NCBI GenBank assembly: GCA_044222225.1
Contig: JBGANR010000006.1
Coordinates: forward strand, 62,001 to 126,000
DNA: 64,000 nucleotides
Source: JBGANR01 sp044222225
GTDB lineage: Bacteria; Actinomycetota; Actinomycetes; Mycobacteriales; Mycobacteriaceae
Direction of reading: 5' to 3'
In this document: in pieces, positions 8,242 to 15,930 of the stretch
Numbering within the stretch: the stretch's first letter is position 1
Layout: the number at the start of each line of letters is the position of its first letter
Notes under the pieces: generated by a model
Told to the model about the DNA's origin: nothing
What the model saw: the letters and a program-made list of their open reading frames with translations, nothing else
Database searches by the model: none
Program-made: the position numbers and the translations under genes

Positions 8242-8955
8242 TCAGGCGCCCGTCACCGTCGCGATGAGCGCGACGATCCGCTCACGCGCCGCGTCGCGAC
8301 TGAAGCCCTCACCGGCGAAGAACTCGCCCGAGGGGCCGTCGCCGGCGAGCGCGAGCAACAGGTGTTCGGTGCCGACATAGGAGTGATCGAGCTGCAACGA
8401 CTCCCGCACCGCGAGCTCCAGCACCTTCTTCGCGTCGGCGTCGAAAGGCACGAGGGCCGGGACGGTCTCGGCCGACGCGGGCAGCGACGCCTCGGCGGCC
8501 ACGCGGACGGCGTCGGGATCGACGCCGAAATCGGCGAGGATGCGCAACGCGAACGAGTCGTCGGCGGCCAGCAGCCCGAGCACGAGGTGACCCGGCGTGA
8601 TGACGTCGTTGGCACGCGAGTGGGCCGCGTTCTGCGCCGCGACGACGACGTTGCTCGCCGACGGCGTGAAGCGCTCGAAGCCGCCCGTCGAGCCGGCACC
8701 GGGCCTGGGCACGAACCGCTTCTGCGCGGCCTGCTTGGTGACGCCCAGGCCGGCGCCGATCTCGGCCCACGACGCGCCCGACTTCCGCGCGGCGTCGACG
8801 AAATGCCCGACGAGGTGGTCGGAGAGTTCACCGAGATGCTCGGCGACGAGGACCGCGTTGACCAGCCGGTCGAGCTCGGTCTCGTTGGTACCTTCGATCG
8901 CCGCGATGAGATCGGCGAGACGGACGGGGGTTTCGATGGGGGTGCGCTCAGTCAT
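8242..8955 (-). CDS. HTH plus Clp_N-repeat protein (probable autoregulated transcription factor)
   Basis: 237 residues. The first about 85 residues form a helical region with a helix-turn-helix-like segment, SWAEIGAGLGVTKQAAQKRF (about 62-81). Residues about 95-235 carry two Clp amino-terminal repeats: NAAHSRANDVITPGHLVLGL and the later SLQLDHSYVGTEHLLLAL. No ATPase module follows, so it is not a ClpA/ClpC chaperone; in actinobacteria such proteins are annotated as Clp N-terminal domain/HTH regulators. Two identical-arm palindromes cover its own promoter, which argues for autoregulation. The ATG at 8955 is 6 bases from the -10 box and has no Shine-Dalgarno, so the mRNA is likely leaderless. 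Confidence 0.85.
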   Translation of the reverse strand: MTERTPIETPVRLADLIAAIEGTNETELDRLVNAVLVAEHLGELSDHLVGHFVDAARKSGASWAEIGAGLGVTKQAAQKRFVPRPGAGSTGGFERFTPSASNVVVAAQNAAHSRANDVITPGHLVLGLLAADDSFALRILADFGVDPDAVRVAAEASLPASAETVPALVPFDADAKKVLELAVRESLQLDHSYVGTEHLLLALAGDGPSGEFFAGEGFSRDAARERIVALIATVTGA

Positions 8956-8957
8956 GC

Positions 8958-8974
8958 GTCAACCCTAGGTTGAC
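8958..8974. promoter_or_regulatory. Operator 1 of the Clp_N/HTH gene
   Basis: Palindrome GTCAACC-CTA-GGTTGAC, 17 bp, overlapping the -10 box TAGGGT (8962-8967) on the minus strand and ending 3 bp from the start codon. Confidence 0.75.
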
Positions 8975-8990
8975 GATCACGACGCGTCAA
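8962..8990 (-). promoter_or_regulatory. Leaderless promoter of the Clp_N/HTH gene
   Basis: -35 TTGACG (8985-8990), 17-bp spacer, -10 TAGGGT (8962-8967), then 6 bases to the ATG. Spacing and sequence match a housekeeping sigma-factor promoter, and each box lies within or at the edge of one of the two operators. Confidence 0.75.
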
Positions 8991-9002
8991 CCCCGGGTTG
9001 AC
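8986..9002. promoter_or_regulatory. Operator 2 of the Clp_N/HTH gene
   Basis: Palindrome GTCAACC-CCG-GGTTGAC, 17 bp, same arms as operator 1 and centred 28 bp away. It covers the -35 box. It also lies 47 bp upstream of the divergent gene at 9049, so both genes could be controlled. Confidence 0.75.
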
Positions 9003-9048
9003 GATGCCGGCGGCGCGGCGACCATCCGAGGGTGGTAGGACGGAGTCG

Positions 9049-9456
9049 ATGACACGCGAACCGTTCGACGACGACCCCGCCGACCCCCGCCGGCGCGGCG
9101 AGAGTGCGCAGCCGCACGCCGACGACGACTGGGACGCGTCCGCGATGGCCTACCGGGACGCCGAGAAGCGCACGCCTCGCGGCCCCGAGATCAAGCGCGC
9201 CGTCGTCTACGCCGTCGCCGTGCTCGCGGTGACGATCGCCGTCTTCGCCACGACCCAACTGCTCGCACCGGGCAGCAATTGGCCGGTGTTCGGGCCGCCG
9301 GTGGTCGCGATCCTCGGCGGCTTCGGCTGCCTCTTCCAGACTTATCGCGCGTGGAAGCGCTTCGGCTGGTGGCAGCCGTGGCTCGCGACGTCGTGGGCGC
9401 TGCTCGCCGTCTCGCTCCTCGTCGCCGGCTTCACCGCTCCGCTGCTTCAGCTCTGA
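9049..9456 (+). CDS. Small three-helix membrane protein
   Basis: 135 residues from the ATG at 9049, preceded by AGGACGGAG. The first 50 residues are acidic and rich in Asp/Arg. Three hydrophobic segments follow at about 54-73, 83-100 and 112-132, so it is an inner-membrane protein with a cytoplasmic or disordered N-terminus. I do not recognise a family. It is divergent from the Clp_N/HTH regulator and shares its operator region, so it may belong to the same regulon. An earlier in-frame start at 8998 would place translation inside operator 2 and is less likely. Confidence 0.7.
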   Translation: MTREPFDDDPADPRRRGESAQPHADDDWDASAMAYRDAEKRTPRGPEIKRAVVYAVAVLAVTIAVFATTQLLAPGSNWPVFGPPVVAILGGFGCLFQTYRAWKRFGWWQPWLATSWALLAVSLLVAGFTAPLLQL

Positions 9457-9507
9457 CGGACTCCGAGCCGACCGAGCCACCGTGCCACAAGCGGACCATC
9501 CGACGAT

Positions 9508-9527
9508 GCGTACACGAAACGCGTACG
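9508..9527. promoter_or_regulatory. Possible operator of the toxin-antitoxin pair
   Basis: GCGTAC occurs at 9508-9513 and again at 9521-9526, and the same stretch reads as an inverted repeat CGTAC...GTACG (9509-9527). It lies 22 bp upstream of the toxin start, where a ribbon-helix-helix antitoxin could bind. Confidence 0.4.
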
Positions 9528-9548
9528 ATCACGGAAGGGGGTTAGGGC

Positions 9549-9821
9549 ATGTGGCATGAGTTGAGTTGGAACGACGAGAACGAGTCGCACATCGCCCGGC
9601 ACGGCGTGCTCCCTGCAGAGGTTCACGAGGTGCTCGGCAGCGCGCCCAAGATCTACAGCGACGGGCGCAACAAGACCCGGCTGGTGTTCGGCACCACCCA
9701 CACCGGCCGACACTTGGTGATCGTGCTGGCCGACGCCCTCGACGGCCGCGACTATGTCGTCACGGCCCGCGACATGACCACAAGCGAAAAGGCGACCTTC
9801 CGAAGAAAGACACGATCATGA
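9549..9821 (+). CDS. BrnT-like toxin of a type II toxin-antitoxin pair
   Basis: 90 residues. The BrnT pattern is visible: an opening strand ELSWNDENESHIARHGV (compare WDxxKxxxNxxKHGV), a middle R-LVFGTTHTGRHLVIVLAD strand pair, and the closing VVTARDMTTSEKATFRRK (compare SARxATxxERxxY). BrnT toxins are RelE-fold ribonucleases that stop translation. The usual Lys before His is Arg here and the C-terminal Tyr is Phe, so it is a divergent member, and DUF4258 is the alternative name. GGAAGGGGG precedes the ATG. The stop overlaps the next gene by ATGA, toxin first, as in brnTA. Confidence 0.75.
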   Translation: MWHELSWNDENESHIARHGVLPAEVHEVLGSAPKIYSDGRNKTRLVFGTTHTGRHLVIVLADALDGRDYVVTARDMTTSEKATFRRKTRS

Positions 9822-10120
9822 CCGACCGCTTCGCCGAACTGGCTCAGCACTACGACACCACCGATCTCTCGGCACATATCGGGGCGGCCGAACCGGCCGT
9901 CGCCACTACGAGTTCCGGCAGCACCGAACCGATGGATGCCTTCACGGTCCGACTACCGGTCTCGCTACTCAACGCCCTCCGTGACCGCGCCGTCGCCGAG
10001 CACGTCACCACGGGCCAGATGATCCGGCGCACCCTCGAAGCGGCCCTCAGCGTCACGGTCGACGACGACAAGACCATCCCGGTTCACAAGCTTCGCGCCC
10101 TCATCGCCGACGCCTCCTGA
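9818..10120 (+). CDS. Ribbon-helix-helix antitoxin
   Basis: 100 residues, ATG overlapping the toxin stop (ATGA at 9818-9821). The N-terminal half is flexible and Ser/Thr-rich; residues about 47-80 read DAFTVRLPVSLLNALRDRAV then TTGQMIRRTLEAAL, a beta strand with alternating residues followed by two helices, as in CopG/Arc-type repressors. Here the putative DNA-binding and toxin-binding halves are in reverse order to many antitoxins, with the RHH at the C-terminus. It should neutralise the upstream gene product and repress the pair through the repeat at 9508-9527. Confidence 0.75.
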   Translation: MTDRFAELAQHYDTTDLSAHIGAAEPAVATTSSGSTEPMDAFTVRLPVSLLNALRDRAVAEHVTTGQMIRRTLEAALSVTVDDDKTIPVHKLRALIADAS

Positions 10121-10148
10121 CCGTCGTCCGACAACGCCCGGTGACGCT

Positions 10149-11354
10149 CTACAGCGCCCGGTCGAGGTCCGCGATGAGGTCCGCGACGCCCTCCAGCCCC
10201 ACCGACAACCGGACGACGCCGTCGCCCAGACCGATCGCCGCCCGGCCCTCCGGCCCCATCGCGCGGTGCGTCGTCGTGGCCGGATGGGTGATGAGCGACT
10301 TGGCGTCGCCGAGGTTGTTCGAGATATCGATGATCTGCAGCTTGTTGAGCACCTCGAACGCCCGCTCCTTGGCCGACGTCCCGGGTCGCCCGGCGAGCGA
10401 GAACGTCACGACCGTGCCGCCGCCGGACATCTGACGCTTGGCCAGCTCGTATTGCGGGTGCGACGGCAGGAACGGGTACTTCACCCACTCGACGCGCGGA
10501 TCGGCCTCAAGGAACTCGGCCACGGCCAGCGCGGAGGCGACCGAGCGCTCCATCCGCAGCGGCATCGTCTCGAGGCCCTTGAGCATCGTCCACGCGTTGA
10601 ACGGCGCCAGCGCGGGGCCGGTGTGCCGCATGAGGTTCTTGACGGGGCCGTCGATGTAGTCGAGCTCGCCCAGCACGGCGCCGCCCATGACACGTCCCTG
10701 GCCGTCGATGTGCTTGGTGCCCGAGTAGACGATGACGTCCGCGCCGAGCGGGATGCCCTGCTGCAGCAGCGGCGTCGCGAAGACGTTGTCGAGCACGACC
10801 TTCGCACCGGCGGCGTGCGCCAGCTCGGCGACCGCCTCGATGTCGACGAGCGTCTGCATCGGGTTGGCCGGCGTCTCGAAGAACACGGCCGTCGCCGGCG
10901 TCGACAACGCCCGCTCCCACTGCTCGAGGTCTTCGCCGTCGACGAACTCGGTCTCGATGCCCCAGCGCGGCAGGATCTCGTTGCACACGACGTAGCAGGA
11001 GCCGAAGAGGCTGCGCGCGGCGACGAGCCGGTCACCAGCCTTCAGCAACGCGCCGAGCGCGACGAACACCGCCGCCATGCCGCTCGCCGCCGTGAAGCAC
11101 GCCTCGGCGCCGGTCTCCATGAGCCGCAGCCGCTCACCGAACATCGCGACCGTCGGGTTGCCGAAGCGCGAGTAGACGAAGCGCTCGTCCTCACCGGTGA
11201 ACGCCCGCTCGGCGGCCTCGGCCGACTCGTAGACGTAGCCGGACGTCAGCAGCAACGCCTCGGTGGTCTCCTGGAACCCCGTGCGAGACAGTCCGCCGCG
11301 CACACCGACGGTGTCGAGCGAGACGCCCTCGGGCAGCGCCTGGAACAAGGTCAT
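10149..11354 (-). CDS. metZ: O-succinylhomoserine sulfhydrylase
   Basis: 401 residues. PLP enzyme of the Cys/Met metabolism family that makes homocysteine directly from O-succinylhomoserine and sulfide. The Schiff-base lysine is K214 in SGTKHIDGQGRVMGG. YSRFGNPT near residue 61 and the SNNLGDAKSLITHPATTTH stretch near the C-terminus are family landmarks; LGDAKSL with the following HP is characteristic of MetZ rather than MetB. GGAGG precedes the ATG. A rhodanese gene lies 43 bp upstream on the same strand, the same pair as in mycobacteria, suggesting joint sulfur handling. Confidence 0.93.
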   Translation of the reverse strand: MTLFQALPEGVSLDTVGVRGGLSRTGFQETTEALLLTSGYVYESAEAAERAFTGEDERFVYSRFGNPTVAMFGERLRLMETGAEACFTAASGMAAVFVALGALLKAGDRLVAARSLFGSCYVVCNEILPRWGIETEFVDGEDLEQWERALSTPATAVFFETPANPMQTLVDIEAVAELAHAAGAKVVLDNVFATPLLQQGIPLGADVIVYSGTKHIDGQGRVMGGAVLGELDYIDGPVKNLMRHTGPALAPFNAWTMLKGLETMPLRMERSVASALAVAEFLEADPRVEWVKYPFLPSHPQYELAKRQMSGGGTVVTFSLAGRPGTSAKERAFEVLNKLQIIDISNNLGDAKSLITHPATTTHRAMGPEGRAAIGLGDGVVRLSVGLEGVADLIADLDRAL

Positions 11355-11396
11355 CCTCCTACTCGATCGACGCCGCGGCGCCGATCGGAACGATCG

Positions 11397-11813
11397 CTAC
11401 TGGACGTGCCGCCACGGCAGGCCGAGCGCCCGCCAGCCGGAATGGCCACGGTGGCCGTCGGATCCGACGCCGCCCTCGAAGCCGTCGAGCACGTTGTACG
11501 CCTTGCGCACACCGGCCGCCGTCGCCGCCTCGGCGGCGTCGATGGAGCGCTGCCCGGACCGGCAGATGAAGAGCACGGCGGTGTCGTCGTCGACGCCCGC
11601 GGCGCGCAGCTGCGGCAGGAAACGTGAATTGAGCTCGCCGGTCGGATAGCCGAGCCACTCGACGAGCGCCGTGCGCTTGCCGATCGCGTCGAGCACCGGA
11701 ACGCCGACGTAGTACCACTCGGCCTCGGTGCGACAGTCCACCAGCACGCTTGCCGGGTCCTCCCGGAGGATCTCCCAGGCGCGCTTGGGCGTCACGTCAC
11801 CGGCGTAGCTCAC
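11397..11813 (-). CDS. Rhodanese-like sulfurtransferase
   Basis: 138 residues from the GTG at 11813. One rhodanese domain: LVDCRTEAEW near residue 30 and the active-site loop ICRSGQRS with Cys84 as the sulfur carrier, followed by the YNVLDGFEGG region. Single-domain proteins of this type shuttle sulfane sulfur. It sits upstream of metZ on the same strand with a 42-bp gap, so sulfur may be delivered to or from methionine synthesis (inference). The longer open frame upstream is rejected because TACTCT lies exactly 6 bases before this GTG, pointing to a leaderless message. Confidence 0.88.
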   Translation of the reverse strand: MSYAGDVTPKRAWEILREDPASVLVDCRTEAEWYYVGVPVLDAIGKRTALVEWLGYPTGELNSRFLPQLRAAGVDDDTAVLFICRSGQRSIDAAEAATAAGVRKAYNVLDGFEGGVGSDGHRGHSGWRALGLPWRHVQ

Positions 11814-11819
11814 CCGATC

Positions 11820-11825
11820 AGAGTA
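11820..11825 (-). promoter_or_regulatory. -10 box of a leaderless promoter for the rhodanese-metZ unit
   Basis: TACTCT on the minus strand ends 6 bases before the GTG at 11813, with no Shine-Dalgarno sequence between. Confidence 0.5.
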
Positions 11826-11884
11826 CGCAGGCCCGGCGGCCGCGCCGACGCCGCCCACCTCGCCCGGGACGCTCCGCGCCGGCG

Positions 11885-12340
11885 CTACTTGCAGACCCGC
11901 CATTCGCCGTCCTGCCGGGCGAGCGTCACCTTCTCGTTCACCTCGTCGCCGGGCGTGTCGAACCGCCACCGCACATCGGCCGTCCCGGTGTCACCGGAGA
12001 TCGACGTCGTCAGATCGGTGACCGTGATCGGGCCGTGCTCGCGGCGCTGGTCACCGTAGCGCTGCTCGAACTCGGCCTCCGTCGGGAAGCCCGCCCCCCG
12101 GTTGCCGACGCACGTCAGATCCCGGAACTCGGTGTAGCGCACCGTGCCCATCGCGCCGTAGTAGTTGCTGACGGCCCGGATCGCCTTCGCGTCCTCCGAC
12201 AGCCGCTCCTCGGGGCTTCGGATCATGTTGCTCACAAGAATCGCCACGACGCCGATCACCGCGACTCCGGCGGCGACGAAGAACGGCCACGCCTTCTTCC
12301 AGGAGCGGGGGGCGTCGTCTTGCGTCTCGTCGCGAACCAC
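11885..12340 (-). CDS. Membrane-anchored DUF4878-like protein
   Basis: 151 residues from the GTG at 12340. A charged N-terminus is followed by one hydrophobic helix, PFFVAAGVAVIGVVAILVS (about residues 17-36), then an extracytoplasmic domain of about 110 residues with a pair of cysteines (Cys in DLTCVGN and the penultimate Cys in WRVCK). The layout, ending in W-V-C near the C-terminus, matches small mycobacterial secreted or anchored proteins of the DUF4878/NTF2-like sort, and the protein at 25761 in this window has the same ending. Function unknown. The start is chosen from the -10 box 7 bases upstream; the longer frame would run antisense into fprA. Confidence 0.7.
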   Translation of the reverse strand: MVRDETQDDAPRSWKKAWPFFVAAGVAVIGVVAILVSNMIRSPEERLSEDAKAIRAVSNYYGAMGTVRYTEFRDLTCVGNRGAGFPTEAEFEQRYGDQRREHGPITVTDLTTSISGDTGTADVRWRFDTPGDEVNEKVTLARQDGEWRVCK

Positions 12341-12347
12341 GTCAAGC

Positions 12348-12353
12348 AGTCTA
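12348..12353 (-). promoter_or_regulatory. -10 box of a leaderless promoter for the DUF4878-like gene
   Basis: TAGACT on the minus strand ends 7 bases before the GTG at 12340. Confidence 0.5.
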
Positions 12354-12403
12354 CGGTGGCCCCGCGGCGCCGATCTGGGCACCGACCCGTTCCGGGCACC
12401 CGG

Positions 12404-12409
12404 TAAGCT
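12404..12409 (+). promoter_or_regulatory. -10 box of fprA
   Basis: TAAGCT lies 10 bases before the ATG at 12420, so the leader would be only about 3 bases. It is back to back with the divergent promoter at 12348-12353. Confidence 0.4.
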
Positions 12410-12419
12410 GACCCTCACT

Positions 12420-13847
12420 ATGAGCTCCGACAACTCCACCTTCTCCCGGGGCGATTCCGCAAGCTCCATCGGGGATCGTCCGCTGCGCGTCGCCATCGTC
12501 GGTGCCGGACCCGCCGGCATCTACGCCGCGGACGCACTGATGAAGAGCGACACCGCCAAGGGACCGGGCGTCTCGATCGACCTGTTCGAACGCATGCCCG
12601 CGCCCTTCGGCCTCATCCGCTACGGCGTCGCCCCCGACCATCCCCGCATCAAGGGCATCATCAACGCGCTGCACAAGGTGCTGGACAAGCCGCAGGTACG
12701 CCTGCTCGGCAACGTCAACTACGGCAGCGACATCGGGCTGGAGAAGCTCGCCGACTTCTACGACGCCGTCATCTTCTCCACCGGTGCCACCGACGACCGC
12801 GTCCTGGGCATCCCCGGCGTCGACCTCGACGGCAGCTACGGCGCCGCGCAGTTCGTCGCCTGGTACGACGGCCACCCCGACTTCCCGCGCGAGTGGCCGC
12901 TGGAGGCCGAGAAGGTCGCCGTCATCGGCGTCGGCAACGTCGCCCTCGACGTCGCGCGCGTGCTCGCCAAGACCGGCGACGAGCTGCTGGCGACGGAGAT
13001 CCCCGCCAACGTCTACGAGGGCCTGCGCGCCAACAAGGCCGTCGAGGTGCACGTCTTCGGCCGCCGCGGCCCGGCGCAGGCGAAGTTCACCCCGCTCGAG
13101 CTCAAGGAGCTCGACCACTCCCCCAACATCGAGGTCGTCGTCCACCCCGAGGACATCGACTACGACGAGGGCTCGGCGCAGGCCCGGCGCGGCTCGAAGA
13201 TCACCGACCAGGTCGCGACGATCATCGAGGAGTACGCGATCCGCGAGCCGCGGAACAAGCCGCACAAGCTCTTCCTGCACTTCTTCGAGAGCCCGGTCGA
13301 GATCCTCGGCGAGGACGGCCGCGTCGTCGGCCTGCGCACCGAGCGCACCGAGCTCGACGGCACCGGCAACGTCCGCGCCACCGGCAAGACCACCGACTGG
13401 GAGATCGGCGCCGTCTACCGCGCCGTCGGCTACCTCTCGGACAACCTGCCGCAGATCCCGTTCGACGACCAGGCCGGCGTCATCCCCAACGAGGCCGGGC
13501 GCGTCGTCAACGCCGACGGCAGCCAGTTCACCGGCATGTACACCACCGGCTGGATCAAGCGCGGCCCCGTCGGCCTCATCGGCCACACCAAGGGCGACGC
13601 CAACGAGACCGTCGCGTGCATCCTCGAGGACATGGCGGCCGGCACGTTGATGACGCCCGCCGACCCGCGCGAGGACGCCGTCGTCGAGTACCTCGAATCC
13701 ACCGGCGTTCCGTACACCACCTGGGACGGCTGGTACCGCCTCGACGAGCACGAGCGCAGCCTCGGTGCCGCCGAGGGCCGCGAGCGGATCAAGGTCGTCG
13801 AGCGCGAGGACATGCTGGCGGTCTCGGAGCCCGACAAGGCGCCTTAG
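12420..13847 (+). CDS. fprA: Ferredoxin/flavodoxin-NADP+ reductase, adrenodoxin-reductase type
   Basis: 475 residues. It transfers electrons between NADP(H) and ferredoxin through FAD. The FAD loop is VAIVGAGPAGIYAAD (residues 24-38), followed by ERMPAPFGLIRYGVAPDHPRIK, a signature of the adrenodoxin reductase/FprA group. The NADP loop is VAVIGVGNVALDVAR near residue 166, and the C-terminal GWIKRGPVGLIGHTKGDANE closes the FAD site. Length and motifs fit mycobacterial FprA (about 456 residues), with a short extra N-terminus. It is not beside a ferredoxin or P450 gene here. Confidence 0.92.
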   Translation: MSSDNSTFSRGDSASSIGDRPLRVAIVGAGPAGIYAADALMKSDTAKGPGVSIDLFERMPAPFGLIRYGVAPDHPRIKGIINALHKVLDKPQVRLLGNVNYGSDIGLEKLADFYDAVIFSTGATDDRVLGIPGVDLDGSYGAAQFVAWYDGHPDFPREWPLEAEKVAVIGVGNVALDVARVLAKTGDELLATEIPANVYEGLRANKAVEVHVFGRRGPAQAKFTPLELKELDHSPNIEVVVHPEDIDYDEGSAQARRGSKITDQVATIIEEYAIREPRNKPHKLFLHFFESPVEILGEDGRVVGLRTERTELDGTGNVRATGKTTDWEIGAVYRAVGYLSDNLPQIPFDDQAGVIPNEAGRVVNADGSQFTGMYTTGWIKRGPVGLIGHTKGDANETVACILEDMAAGTLMTPADPREDAVVEYLESTGVPYTTWDGWYRLDEHERSLGAAEGRERIKVVEREDMLAVSEPDKAP

Positions 13848-13884
13848 CTGATCGATGCCCGGTGACACTCGCCTGAGCGCGCCG

Positions 13885-13907
13885 GGCTCCGACCATCCGG
13901 CGACCAG
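13885..13907. repeat. Dispersed 23-bp repeat, family C copy 1
   Basis: GGCTCCGACCATCCGGCGAC plus CAG; the identical 23 bases recur at 50521-50543. It lies in the short gap between the convergent fprA and purT stops. CACTCG precedes both copies at a similar distance. Confidence 0.75.
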
Positions 13908-13912
13908 TCGCG

Positions 13913-15310
13913 TCAGTCCCGACGCCGCCCGGCGAGTCCTTCGACGACCGCCTGGGCGGCGTCTTGCGTCGGTTCGGAGCTCGGGCGCGGTGAGGCCGGG
14001 AAGGTGCGGACGCGGCGGGCGGCCGCGACGGCGCGGTTGCGGGCCTCGGGGACGTCGTCGGCCGTGGCGATGACGACGCCCATGCGGCGCCGGCGTCCGG
14101 AGGTCGGCTTGCCGAACAGCCGGATGTCGGTCTCGGGGACGGCCATCGCGTCGGCGACGCCGTCGTAGGAGACGGCGACGCCCTCGAGGCCGCCGTAGAT
14201 GACCGCCGACGCGCCCGGCGAGGCGAGCGTGACGTCGACGGGGATGCCGAGGATCGCGCGGGCGTGCATCTCGAACTCGCTCAGCCGCTGCGAGCGCAAC
14301 GTGACCAGGCCGGTGTCGTGCGGCCGGGGGCTGACCTCGGAGAAGTACACCTCGTCGCCCTTGACGAAGAGCTCGACGCCGAACACGCCGCGTCCGCCCT
14401 TGCCGCCGTCGCCCAGCGCCGAGACGACGCGCGCCGCGACCGACGTCGCGGCGTCCTGGGCCAGCTGGCTCATCTGCTGCGGCTGCCACGATTCGACGTA
14501 GTCGCCGTCCAGCTGCCGGTGCCCGATCGGCGCGCAGAACTGCAGTTCCGTCTTGCCCGTGCGCTGGTTGACGCCGGCGACGGTGAGGATGGTGACCTCG
14601 TAGTCGAAGTCGACGAATCCCTCGACGATGACGCGGTCCTCGGCCACCCGCGCGCCGGTGACGGCCGCCTCGTAGGCGCCGGGCACCTCCTCGGCGGACC
14701 TGACCACCGTCTGCCCCTTGCCGGAGCTGCTCATGACGGGTTTGACGATGCACGGGTAGCCGATGCGGTCGGCCGCGGCCACGAGCTCGGACTCCGACCC
14801 GGCGAACGCGTACTGCGAGGTCGGCAAGCCGAGCTCCTCGCTGGCGAGCTTGCGGATCTCCTCGCGGTTCATCGTGATCGCGACGGCACGGGCCGTCGGA
14901 ATCACCTCGGCGAGGCCGTGCAACTCCACCTCGGCGAGCGCGTCCGTGGCGATGGCCTCGATCTCGGGGACGACGAAGTCGGGCTGCTCGGACTCGATGA
15001 GGGCGAGCAGCTGCTCGCCGTCGGTCATGTCGAGGACGTGGCTGTGGTGGGCCACCTGATGGCCGGGCGCGTTCTCGTAGCGGTCGACGGCGATCACCTC
15101 GACGCCGAGCCGCTGGAACGCGATGACGACCTCTTTGCCCAGCTCACCGGCACCGAGCAGCATGACCTTCGTCGCGCCGGGGGCCAGCGGCGTCCCGATC
15201 CGCGGCGCGAACGCCGGCGCCGGACGCGCGGCGGGGCTGCCGCCGCGACTGGGCACCGGCGGGCGGACGCGGTGCATGGCCGACGGCGGGATCTCACGCA
15301 TGCTGGTCAT
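13913..15310 (-). CDS. purT: Formate-dependent phosphoribosylglycinamide formyltransferase
   Basis: 465 residues from the ATG at 15310, which follows GGGAGAC. ATP-grasp enzyme that makes formyl-GAR from formate, ATP and GAR in purine synthesis. The N-terminal lobe starts VMLLGAGELGKEVVIAFQRL (about residues 49-68); the ATP site includes CIVKPVMSSSGKGQTVV and the grasp residues in VFGVELFVKGDEVYFSEVSPRPHDTG. E. coli PurT is 392 residues; here a basic, Pro/Ala-rich N-terminal extension of about 45 residues and a C-terminal tail of about 25 are extra. It is the last gene of a unit headed by the ABC exporter, 14 bp after the TetR gene. Confidence 0.92.
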   Translation of the reverse strand: MTSMREIPPSAMHRVRPPVPSRGGSPAARPAPAFAPRIGTPLAPGATKVMLLGAGELGKEVVIAFQRLGVEVIAVDRYENAPGHQVAHHSHVLDMTDGEQLLALIESEQPDFVVPEIEAIATDALAEVELHGLAEVIPTARAVAITMNREEIRKLASEELGLPTSQYAFAGSESELVAAADRIGYPCIVKPVMSSSGKGQTVVRSAEEVPGAYEAAVTGARVAEDRVIVEGFVDFDYEVTILTVAGVNQRTGKTELQFCAPIGHRQLDGDYVESWQPQQMSQLAQDAATSVAARVVSALGDGGKGGRGVFGVELFVKGDEVYFSEVSPRPHDTGLVTLRSQRLSEFEMHARAILGIPVDVTLASPGASAVIYGGLEGVAVSYDGVADAMAVPETDIRLFGKPTSGRRRRMGVVIATADDVPEARNRAVAAARRVRTFPASPRPSSEPTQDAAQAVVEGLAGRRRD

Positions 15311-15324
15311 TGTCTCCCATCGAC

Positions 15325-15930
15325 TCAGCCGTTCGGGAGCTCCCCCGTGAGATAGCGCTGCAGCGTCGGCCCGACGAGCGCGGCGAGATCGTCCACCGAC
15401 ATCGACGCGATCGGCCCGACGCCGATGACGTGCCGGGCCATCGCGAGGCCGATCATCTGCGTCGCGACGAGCGAGCCGCGGGTGACACCGGTGCCGGCCG
15501 GCACGTCGACGCGCGCCGAGAGGGTGCCGACGAGGATCGTGAACATGCCCGACATGGCCGCGGGCGTCGGGCCGGCGATCGTCGCCCGCACCGCGGCGAT
15601 GGCCGCCTTGCCGATCTCGGAGTCCCAGATCGGCACGATGTGACGGATGATCGACGCCCCGAGCTCGTCGTCGGGGACGTCGAGGATCCGCTCGAGGATC
15701 GGGCCGGGATCGATCGGGAGGTCGACGGCCGCGAGGTAGAGACTGCGTTTGGTGCCGAAATAGTGGTGCACGAGTGCGGCGTCGACACCCGCGGCGGCGG
15801 CGACGGCGCGCACCGTCGTCGCGTCGAACCCCTTGGCGGCGAAGCACTCTCGTGCCGCCGCGAGGATCGCACCGCGGGTGTCGGGGCTGCCGGGACGACG
15901 GCCGCTGCGCCCTGTGGACCCGCGCGTCAC
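15325..15930 (-). CDS. TetR family transcriptional regulator
   Basis: 201 residues. The N-terminal helix-turn-helix reads TRGAILAAARECFAAKGF followed by TTVRAVAAAAGVDAALVHHY and FGTKRSLY, the standard TetR pattern at residues about 18-63. The rest is an all-helical ligand domain. The GTG start overlaps the permease stop (GTGA at 15927-15930), so it is in an operon with the exporter and most likely controls it, perhaps through the palindrome at 17418-17453. The ligand is unknown. The next gene, purT, begins 14 bp later, probably only by proximity. Confidence 0.9.
   Translation of the reverse strand: MTRGSTGRSGRRPGSPDTRGAILAAARECFAAKGFDATTVRAVAAAAGVDAALVHHYFGTKRSLYLAAVDLPIDPGPILERILDVPDDELGASIIRHIVPIWDSEIGKAAIAAVRATIAGPTPAAMSGMFTILVGTLSARVDVPAGTGVTRGSLVATQMIGLAMARHVIGVGPIASMSVDDLAALVGPTLQRYLTGELPNG

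Noticed and set aside
9508..10120. Toxin-antitoxin pair as a sign of a mobile island
   Set aside because: No integrase, repeats or base-composition break flank it; the G+C is only slightly lower than its surroundings.
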